Assembly: GCA_007128075.1 (NCBI GenBank)
Contig: SKYD01000215.1
Span: 1 to 7,912, forward strand
Source of the DNA: Thiorhodovibrio sp.
GTDB lineage: Bacteria > Pseudomonadota > Gammaproteobacteria > Chromatiales > Chromatiaceae
Direction of reading: 5' to 3'
DNA length: 7,912 bases
The notes below the pieces were generated by a model. The model did not search any database, had not been told where the DNA came from, and worked only from the letters and a program-made list of their open reading frames with translations. Below, one piece after another: positions 1-5,571 of the stretch (its first letter is position 1; each line of letters opens with the position of its first letter). A program made the position numbers and the translations under genes.

Positions 1-76
1 ACCTAACCCCTTCTGGGGAGATGCCGAAAGGCCAAGCGGGTGAAAGGCCCGCACCAACCTCAAGATTGGATAAGGT
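1..76 (+). promoter_or_regulatory. Cluster of short hairpins, possible structured leader
   Basis: Four small inverted repeats follow one another. CCCC (7-10) pairs with GGGG (15-18). GCC (23-25) pairs with GGC (30-32) across a GAAA tetraloop. GCGGG (36-40) pairs with CCCGC (48-52). CCAA (54-57) pairs with TTGG (66-69). ACCT (1-4) can also pair with AGGT (73-76) and close the whole array. The array ends three bases before the ATG at 79 that opens the SCO-like remnant, so it could be the 5' leader of that former gene. No known riboswitch class was recognised, and the stems are short, so chance folding of GC-rich DNA remains possible. The element may extend left of the window. Confidence 0.25.
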
Positions 77-78
77 TT

Positions 79-291
79 ATGCAGAAAAGAACAGATATTT
101 CGCAACAGTTACGAACCGCTGCGCACGGGTCTGCTGCTGATTCTCAGTTTGGCGGCACTGCTGTTGTGACCGCAACCCGCATCGTCACAGATGCAGTCGC
201 CGCTTGAGTTGATCTCGACACCGTGCGCTTAGATGACTTTCACGGTCGAAAAGTGCTGCTGTATTTTGGCTATGCGGTCTGCTCGATAATC
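79..291 (+). pseudogene. Decayed, truncated SCO1/SenC-family copper chaperone
   Basis: SCO1/SenC proteins are membrane-anchored thioredoxin-fold proteins that deliver copper to cytochrome c oxidase. The strongest trace is the peptide LDDFHGRKVLLYFGYAVC (229-282). It matches the family's redox-site entry, where an L-x-DF-x-GK strand leads into LLYFGY-x-x-C. Upstream, in another frame, 113-166 encodes LRTGLLLILSLAALLL, a typical membrane anchor, which stops at TGA 167-169. The ATG at 79 lies in the frame of the redox motif, but that frame has a stop at 205-207. At least two frame changes and a stop therefore break the gene. The second cysteine of the CxxxC copper site and the rest of the domain are missing; the similarity ends near 291, next to the prpD stop codon. 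The family call is recognition by eye; a diverged TlpA/ResA-like redoxin is the alternative, though the FGY before the cysteine favours SCO. Confidence 0.55.
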
Positions 292-300
292 AACCGCCCC

Positions 301-1749
301 TTAGCTCACCCAAAAATCCATAAACCGCTGCACGGGCAAGGCACTCAGCGTGTACTCATCACGACACAGCACCTCAATGCGCGTTGCCTGGCGTTGGGTA
401 AAGCGGGTGCGCAATGCCTGAGCAAATTTCGCCTCAAGCACCGGCAGCCCCTCGGCGCGGCGGCGGCGATGCCCAATCGGATAGTCAATAGCGACTTTCT
501 CGGTGCAACTGCCGTCGGTAAAGAACACCTGCACTGCGTTGGCAATCGAGCGTTTGTCAGGATCCAGATACTCGGCACTGTAGCGCGGGTCTTCTTGCAC
601 CCGCATCTTGGCGCGGAGTTGGTCAATGCGTGGATCAGTCGCCACCGCATCCTCATAATCCGCCGCCGTTAAACGCCCAAACAGCAGTGGCACCGCGACC
701 ATGTATTGCAAACAATGGTCACGGTCGGCGGGATTGTGCAGCGGGCCGTCTTTGCTGATGATCCGAATTGCCGATTCTTGGGTGGTTAGCTTAATGCGCT
801 CAATGGCATCGATGCGGTCTTTGACTTGCTCATGCAGCACCAGCGCACATTCCACCGCCGTCTGGGCATGAAATTCTGCCGGGAAACTGAGCTTAAACAG
901 AATATGCTCCATCACATAGCTGCCATAGGGGCGCGAACGCGCCAGCGGCTGTCCTTTGAATAACACATCCTGAAAGCCCCAAGTCGGTGCGGTCAGCGCC
1001 GAGGGCAGCCCCATCTCGCCTTTGGCAACCATCAGCGCCAGCCGCACCCCACGGGCGCTGGCATCGCCTGCCGCCCAGGATTTGCGCGAGCCAGTATTGG
1101 GCGCATGGCGGTAGGTGCGCAGTGATTGACCATCCACCCACGCCAAACTCAAGGTGTCGATGATCTGCTCACGATTCAGCCCCAGCATGTGCGCGGCAAC
1201 CCCCGCCGAGGCAATTTTGACCAGTAGCACATGATCCAGCCCGACGCGGTTAAAGCTATTTTCCAGCGCCAGCACGCCCTGAATCTCGTGCGCTTTGACC
1301 ATATAACGCAACAGATCGCCCATGGTCAGCGGCGGCTCGCCAGCAGCTTGCGCCTGTCGTGCCAGATAATCGCCCAGGGCGAGAATCGCCCCGAGATTAT
1401 CGGATGGATGCCCCCATTCGGCTGCCAGCCAGGTGTCGTTAAAATCCAGCCAGCGCACCATCGCCCCGATGTTAAACGCCGCCTGCACTGGATCGAGCAC
1501 ATAGGGCGTGCCCGGGACGCGGGCTCCTTGGGGGACGATGGTGCCAGGGACAATCGGGCCTAGATGCTTGGTGCATTCAGGATACTGCAACGCCAACAGC
1601 GCACAGCCTAGAGAATCCATCAAACAATGGCGGGCAGTGGTCAGTGCCTCGGTCGAATCAATTGACACATTGCACAGATAATCGGCAATGGCGACCAGCT
1701 CGGCATCGGGAGCCGGGCGTTGGTTTGCATCAGCAATATGTGAACTCAT
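301..1749 (-). CDS. prpD: 2-methylcitrate dehydratase PrpD
   Basis: PrpD dehydrates 2-methylcitrate to 2-methyl-cis-aconitate in the cytosolic methylcitrate cycle, which oxidises propionyl-CoA to pyruvate and succinate. The 482 residues match the E. coli enzyme (483) nearly end to end, with long conserved stretches such as [12 protein letters not shown] (86-97), RWLDFNDTW (99-107) and NPADRDHC (339-346). By comparison with the related cis-aconitate decarboxylase IRG1, the likely active-site residues are D102, T106, H114, H173, K223 and H294, and all are present. The order is the helical MmgE/PrpD domain followed by the smaller C-terminal lid domain. The ATG lies 5 bp after the ubiT stop and has only a weak GGA well upstream, so translational coupling to ubiT is likely. 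No prpB, prpC, prpE, acnD or prpR is present, which is unusual. An aconitase-like side activity is known for PrpD. Family identity is near certain. Confidence 0.96.
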   Translation of the reverse strand: MSSHIADANQRPAPDAELVAIADYLCNVSIDSTEALTTARHCLMDSLGCALLALQYPECTKHLGPIVPGTIVPQGARVPGTPYVLDPVQAAFNIGAMVRWLDFNDTWLAAEWGHPSDNLGAILALGDYLARQAQAAGEPPLTMGDLLRYMVKAHEIQGVLALENSFNRVGLDHVLLVKIASAGVAAHMLGLNREQIIDTLSLAWVDGQSLRTYRHAPNTGSRKSWAAGDASARGVRLALMVAKGEMGLPSALTAPTWGFQDVLFKGQPLARSRPYGSYVMEHILFKLSFPAEFHAQTAVECALVLHEQVKDRIDAIERIKLTTQESAIRIISKDGPLHNPADRDHCLQYMVAVPLLFGRLTAADYEDAVATDPRIDQLRAKMRVQEDPRYSAEYLDPDKRSIANAVQVFFTDGSCTEKVAIDYPIGHRRRRAEGLPVLEAKFAQALRTRFTQRQATRIEVLCRDEYTLSALPVQRFMDFWVS

Positions 1750-1754
1750 GGTGT

Positions 1755-2243
1755 TTAGCGTCCAAAGCGTTGTAATAAATCAGTGGCCCCGTTCATCACT
1801 TTGAGCAACGGGCCGAGACGGTCTTCTAGCTCCATGCTGTCTAAAAAATTTTTGACATAAAGCCCGAGCTCGGTGCTGCCACCAAGCCGCAACCGGCGGT
1901 TAAAAAACAGGGTGTCGGGATCCTCGCGCCGCGTTGCCAGCAGCAAAAATTCATAGGCATTGCCCTCAATGCTTAAATCCTCGCCACGACGGCTGGGGGC
2001 GGCCTGGAGCCGCCCTTGATTGAGCGTCAAGCGGTATTCAAGACGGACATCGTCAACCCGAATCCGCATGATGCGGTTATCGAGAAAATCCAGCTCACCG
2101 TCTTTGAGTTCAGGCGCGAACACCCGATTGAGAATCTGCGCCAGCGCCAGTGACTGCGCACGACCAGGAATCAACCCCAGCGGCAAGGTCAACAATCGCG
2201 GCATGGTGGGCGAGCGGGAAAAATCAGCGCCTGAGATCGGCAT
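1755..2243 (-). CDS. ubiT: UbiT, SCP2-domain factor for O2-independent ubiquinone synthesis
   Basis: UbiT (YhbT in E. coli) is a lipid-binding SCP2-fold protein. With the hydroxylase pair UbiU-UbiV it makes ubiquinone when oxygen is absent, probably by holding the hydrophobic intermediates. The 162 residues align with E. coli YhbT (174): a lead P-x-LL-x-x-P (15-21), the acidic DGELDFLD (48-55), and the most conserved block REDPDTLFF (106-114) followed by [17 protein letters not shown] (116-132). The E. coli C-terminal tail is shorter here. The first ATG is preferred over Met14, because GAGG (2254-2257) lies 10 bases before it, nothing similar precedes Met14, and the N-terminal length then fits E. 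coli. The gene lies 40 bp after idi and 5 bp before prpD on the same strand. ubiU and ubiV are not in the window. Its presence suggests that the organism makes ubiquinone without oxygen, as facultative anaerobes and denitrifiers do. Confidence 0.9.
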   Translation of the reverse strand: MPISGADFSRSPTMPRLLTLPLGLIPGRAQSLALAQILNRVFAPELKDGELDFLDNRIMRIRVDDVRLEYRLTLNQGRLQAAPSRRGEDLSIEGNAYEFLLLATRREDPDTLFFNRRLRLGGSTELGLYVKNFLDSMELEDRLGPLLKVMNGATDLLQRFGR

Positions 2244-2283
2244 TAGGCTAAAACCTCACAATAAAATGATACAAATGAAGCGA

Positions 2284-2865
2284 TTAGAGCGGCGGCGTGG
2301 CTGGCAATGCCACAATCGCGTCATTAAAATCACGCCGCAGCCGCGTCCATTCTAAAACAAACCACGGGGTCAGCTCTGGCGCATTGGCAGCAACCCGGGC
2401 ATCAAGCTCGGTGCAATCCAGCCACTGCCAAGCAGCGACCTCGAGCGGATTGACCGCCACCGTTTGCGGGGCTGGGAGCTTGCCGACATACACCGAACAT
2501 AGCTCGTGCTCGGCTCCGACATCGCGATAGCGGGCATGGTATTCAAAGCGATACAAAAAATGCAGCGGCAGATCAAGGGCAAGCTCCTCGCGCAGTCGGC
2601 GATGGATCGCGGTCTCGTAAGATTCGCCCTTGCGGGGATGACTGCAACAGCTATTCGACCAAAACAGCGGCCACAACGGCTTGGTGGCACTGCGCTGTTG
2701 CAACAGCACCTGATCCTGGGCGAATAAAAAAATTGAAAACGCCCGATGTCGCTGTCCATCGCCCTGATGGGCACTGAGTTTGGTGGTATGGTCGATGATG
2801 TTGTCGTCGCCATCGACCAAAATCAGCGGCTCGTCATCAAATGAAACAGTTTGTTGTTCGTCCAA
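2284..2865 (-). CDS. idi: Isopentenyl-diphosphate delta-isomerase, type I (Nudix)
   Basis: This enzyme interconverts isopentenyl and dimethylallyl diphosphate, the two C5 units of all isoprenoids including the ubiquinone tail. The 193-residue product resembles E. coli Idi (182). The catalytic cysteine is C74 in SNSCCSHP (70-77). The other acid-base residue is E121 in EHELC (119-123). Likely metal ligands are H33, H40, H76, E119 and E121. A Nudix-like segment runs from GES (80-82) to REE (92-94). The frame is open upstream to a TTG at 2907, but the TTG at 2863-2865 is preferred. It follows a strong AGGGAG site by 6 bases, and the product then begins where E. coli Idi does. The gene opens the idi-ubiT-prpD run and is divergent from the GGDEF-EAL gene. 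It differs from the FMN-dependent type II isomerase, and is dispensable where the MEP pathway supplies both C5 units. Confidence 0.93.
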   Translation of the reverse strand: MDEQQTVSFDDEPLILVDGDDNIIDHTTKLSAHQGDGQRHRAFSIFLFAQDQVLLQQRSATKPLWPLFWSNSCCSHPRKGESYETAIHRRLREELALDLPLHFLYRFEYHARYRDVGAEHELCSVYVGKLPAPQTVAVNPLEVAAWQWLDCTELDARVAANAPELTPWFVLEWTRLRRDFNDAIVALPATPPL

Positions 2866-2871
2866 TGCCAG

Positions 2872-2877
2872 CTCCCT
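2872..2877 (-). promoter_or_regulatory. Strong ribosome binding site fixing the idi TTG start
   Basis: On the minus strand AGGGAG is followed by the 6-base spacer CTGGCA and then TTG. This near-ideal spacing supports a TTG start at 2865 rather than the one 42 bases upstream at 2907, which has no comparable site. Confidence 0.75.
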
Positions 2878-2937
2878 ATATGCTAAAATTGTGAGTGCCA
2901 AGACCAATCGGCTCCGGCTTCGTCGTGACGATCATCT

Positions 2938-2965
2938 GTCGGGACGATTCGCGAACCGCCCCGAC
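2938..2965. promoter_or_regulatory. 28-bp dyad in the idi / GGDEF-EAL divergent region, possible operator
   Basis: An 8-bp palindrome, TTCGCGAA (2948-2955), sits exactly at the centre of a second inverted repeat, GTCGGG (2938-2943) and CCCGAC (2960-2965), with 4 bases on each side between them. Two nested arms sharing one centre look like the binding site of a dimeric regulator. No T-tract follows, so it is not a classical terminator. It lies 72 bp before the idi start and 45 bp before the GGDEF-EAL start, so it could act on either gene. No regulator gene is adjacent. The rest of the 145-bp gap (2866-3010) shows no convincing -35/-10 pair. Confidence 0.4.
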
Positions 2966-3010
2966 GATTTAATTTCTGGAAAACAGAGTGAATGGATATA
3001 GAATCACACG

Positions 3011-5089
3011 ATGAACCATCCACTGCATTTAGACTCGCTACGAGTTTTATTGATTGCTGACGAGCCACACCTGGCCGCCGCGCTCCGCGATGCCGGGCTT
3101 GAGGTGTGGCACGCTGCCGATGAGATCAGCTTGACCGCGCAGCGAAATGCCATCGCGCCTAATCTCATCGTGCTAGACCAGACCTGTTTGACCCCAGCCG
3201 CGCAACAACGGCTAGGGCTAGAGACAGGGCAGGCGCACTGTCCACTGTTGATTCTCAGCGATGCGCTGCCAGCGATCACTGACCGTGCACTGACCATCGA
3301 TCCGCTGACTGATTGGCTGGTCAAGCCAGTGACACCTACGCAATTATTGCATCATTTGTTGCGTTTTGCTGCATTTGCGCGGCTGCTGTATTCACATCAT
3401 CATTTGCAACAGCTCACCCAGATCGCACCCTGGGTGTGGATTGGTGCCGAACAGCGCATCGAATGGTCGCCGACAGCGCAGCAGATGCTGCCTGATTGTA
3501 CCAATAATACCCAGTCGCTGGCTGCTTGGCTGCAACAGGTGCCTGATTCTGAACAGGAGCGCGTTGAGCGTTGGTTTCGTGAACTTGAGCACCAGCAGGC
3601 ACAGTGCGAGCTGACCCATCCGCTGCAAACCCCCAATGGCGACCTGCGCTATCTGCGTCATTTTGCTGCTCCCAGCGGTGCGCAGGCGCGAATTGAGGGC
3701 GCGGTGCAGGAGGTGACGACGCAACACCAGGCCGAGCAACATGTGCAGCGGCTCGCCTATTTTGACAGCCTGACCGGGCTGCCCAATCGCGCTTTTTTTC
3801 TCAAACAACTCGACCATGTGGTACATGCAGCAACGCGCTATCAGCGTTGTGGTGCCTTGCTGTTTTTGGATTTGGATAACTTCAAAAAGGTCAACGACAC
3901 CCTGGGTCATCATGTTGGCGATCTATTGCTACAATCGGTTGCCGAGCGGCTACTGAGCTGTCTGCGTAGCAGCGACATTATGATTCGTTTTGATGACGAT
4001 TATGAGGCGGTACACTATCTTGCTCGGCTCGGCGGCGATGAATTCACCATTTTGTTGCCAGAACTGCGCGATGGCCGCGATGCCGCCCGCGTCGCCGAGC
4101 GGATTATCAAAGCGCTCGATGTGCCATTCACGCTTGACGGCCACGATGTCGTCGTCACGCCCAGTGTTGGGATTACTGTGTTTCCTGCTGACGGTCTCTC
4201 AACCTCAGATTTGCTGCGCAACGGCGATATGGCGATGTATCACGCCAAACATTCGGGCAAAAATACTTACCAATTTTTTGATACCTCGCTCAATGAGGCG
4301 GCACTCTATCGGCTAAATATCGAAAACGCCCTGCGTCAGGCGCTAGTCCGTGAGCAGTTTCAGTTGTATTTTCAACCACAGATTGATGCTATCACGGGCG
4401 AGGTGCTGGGCATGGAGGCACTGTTGCGTTGGTCGCATCCTGAATTTGGCGCGGTCTCGCCGATGGAGTTTATTCCGATCACCGAAGAAACCGGCTTGGG
4501 GTTATCAATTGGTGAATGGGTGCTCACTTCAGCCTGTGAACAATTGTGCCGCTGGCAAGCAGCAGGCAGCCGCATCCAGCGGGTGGCTGTGAACCTTTCT
4601 GCCACCCAGTTTGCCAGCGCCGAATTTCCAGCCCAGGTTGCCCGCATCTTGGCAACCACAGGCTTGGCTGCGCAGTGTTTGGAGCTAGAAATCACCGAAA
4701 CCATTTTGATGCAGCAGGCAGAAAAATCGATCAACACCCTCAACGCATTGAAAAAACTAGGGGTTACGCTGGCGATTGATGATTTTGGAGCGGGCTATTC
4801 CAGCCTTGGCTATCTCAAGCGATTTGCAATTGATCGGCTAAAAATCGACAAATCTTTCGTTGACAACATTGATTGTGATCGCGACAACGCCGCCATTGCT
4901 CAGGCGGTGATTGCACTGGCGGTGAGTATGTCGATTCGTGTCACTGCCGAGGGCGTTGAAACCGACCACCAGCTTCAATTTTTGCGCCAGCGCTCATGTC
5001 AGGAAGTGCAAGGCTACTTATTCAGCCAACCGCTACCAGCAGATCAGGTGCCAGAGCAATTTTTAGGTGTTGCCCCACTTGAAAGCTAG
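3011..5089 (+). CDS. REC-(PAS-like)-GGDEF-EAL cyclic di-GMP regulator
   Basis: This is a cytosolic 692-residue protein that probably makes and/or degrades cyclic di-GMP under two-component control. Residues about 10-120 form a response-regulator receiver: acidic D17/E18, phospho-acceptor D56, S83 and K105 are all present. Residues about 135-240 are PAS-like in position and weakly in sequence. The GGDEF domain (about 245-425) has metal-site D287, an intact RLGGDEF (339-345) and an RSSD inhibitory-site motif (319-322). The EAL domain (about 435-680) keeps EALLR (469-473), N528, E563, D590-D591, K611, E647, E650 and Q667, so phosphodiesterase activity is expected. About 13 extra residues separate RSSD from ARLGGDEF. 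No membrane segment or signal peptide is seen. The ATG lacks a clear ribosome binding site but fits the start of the receiver fold. No partner histidine kinase is in the window. Which activity dominates cannot be told from sequence. Confidence 0.93.
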   Translation: MNHPLHLDSLRVLLIADEPHLAAALRDAGLEVWHAADEISLTAQRNAIAPNLIVLDQTCLTPAAQQRLGLETGQAHCPLLILSDALPAITDRALTIDPLTDWLVKPVTPTQLLHHLLRFAAFARLLYSHHHLQQLTQIAPWVWIGAEQRIEWSPTAQQMLPDCTNNTQSLAAWLQQVPDSEQERVERWFRELEHQQAQCELTHPLQTPNGDLRYLRHFAAPSGAQARIEGAVQEVTTQHQAEQHVQRLAYFDSLTGLPNRAFFLKQLDHVVHAATRYQRCGALLFLDLDNFKKVNDTLGHHVGDLLLQSVAERLLSCLRSSDIMIRFDDDYEAVHYLARLGGDEFTILLPELRDGRDAARVAERIIKALDVPFTLDGHDVVVTPSVGITVFPADGLSTSDLLRNGDMAMYHAKHSGKNTYQFFDTSLNEAALYRLNIENALRQALVREQFQLYFQPQIDAITGEVLGMEALLRWSHPEFGAVSPMEFIPITEETGLGLSIGEWVLTSACEQLCRWQAAGSRIQRVAVNLSATQFASAEFPAQVARILATTGLAAQCLELEITETILMQQAEKSINTLNALKKLGVTLAIDDFGAGYSSLGYLKRFAIDRLKIDKSFVDNIDCDRDNAAIAQAVIALAVSMSIRVTAEGVETDHQLQFLRQRSCQEVQGYLFSQPLPADQVPEQFLGVAPLES

Positions 5090-5143
5090 AATTTGCGTCG
5101 TTATCTGATTTTAGAACATCACGCTAAATCATGGGGCATGGCA

Positions 5144-5557
5144 ATGAATGAACGGCGCGCTGAGACCTATCGCACAATAAGTCTCTTGGAAAGCTGGGGG
5201 CTGGCGGCTCACCAGATGCAGACGCTGCTGCAACTGCCAGCGTCGGTTAAACCTCGGGATCTGGCGCGGTTTCGTGATGCCGAGCCGTTTCCTGATGATC
5301 CCGTCGTCAACCGACGGATGGGGTATTTGTTACGCATCGAAGATGCGCTGCACACCTATTTTCCACGCAACCCTGAGATGCGCACACTGTGGGTCAAGCG
5401 CGGCAACAAACAATTTGGCAAAAAAGCACCCGTGGCGGTGATGATAGAAGACGGTGAGAGCGGATTGATTGCGGTGCTCTCACATCTGGATTGCACCTTT
5501 GCTTGGGATTTAACTGGCTCGCGTGCTGACTACGAGCGCAGTCCAGCCGCGACCTGA
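5144..5557 (+). CDS. MbcA/ParS/Xre-type antitoxin-like protein (DUF2384), no toxin partner
   Basis: The 138-residue product looks like the antitoxin of RES-type toxin-antitoxin pairs, in which it binds DNA as repressor and caps an NAD-degrading RES toxin. Residues about 12-45 (LLESWGL then QTLLQLP) resemble the Xre-like helix-turn-helix. Residues about 58-125 carry the toxin-binding domain: NRRMGYLLRIEDALHTYFP (56-74), then W83, N88-K-x-F-G92, PVAVMI (96-101) and a closing GLIAVLSHLD (107-116). The frame is open back to the upstream gene's TAG, allowing starts at TTG 5093 or ATG 5138. ATG 5144 is chosen because GGGG sits 7 bases before it and the helix-turn-helix then starts near the N-terminus as is usual; this choice is uncertain. 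It lies 54 bp after the GGDEF-EAL stop and is convergent with prlC, 14 bp away. No RES toxin is on either side, so a stand-alone regulator is possible. Confidence 0.72.
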   Translation: MNERRAETYRTISLLESWGLAAHQMQTLLQLPASVKPRDLARFRDAEPFPDDPVVNRRMGYLLRIEDALHTYFPRNPEMRTLWVKRGNKQFGKKAPVAVMIEDGESGLIAVLSHLDCTFAWDLTGSRADYERSPAAT

Positions 5558-5571
5558 AACGCTTTCTAATC

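Noticed and set aside
1..7. Integron attC-like ACCTAAC core
   Set aside because: No matching GTTRRRY partner is found at a fitting distance, and no integrase or gene cassettes are present. A 7-base degenerate match is expected by chance.
1..76. Possible thiamine pyrophosphate riboswitch, because of AACCT followed by GGATAA
   Set aside because: The core CTGAGA and the closing GCGTAGGGA segments are missing, and the stem order does not fit. The similarity is limited to a few bases.
274..297. GCGGT/ACCGC inverted repeat just after the prpD stop as a terminator
   Set aside because: The stem has 5 bp with a 14-base loop and no T-run on the prpD strand.
223..672. Open frame of 149 codons on the plus strand
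   Set aside because: From 301 on it is the antisense of prpD and has no protein-like features. Only its first 60 or so bases carry the SCO-like motif.
2244..2283. TATCAT on the minus strand before ubiT as a separate -10 box
   Set aside because: It matches five of six consensus bases, but no -35 box lies at 16-18 bp and no extended -10 is present, so an internal promoter is not supported.
2866..2907. Sigma-54-like TGGCAC on the minus strand upstream of idi
   Set aside because: The GG and GC elements are 16 bases apart instead of 12, so the site cannot work as a -24/-12 promoter.
5558..5571. Bidirectional terminator between the convergent DUF2384 and prlC genes
   Set aside because: The 14-bp gap holds no inverted repeat or T-run.
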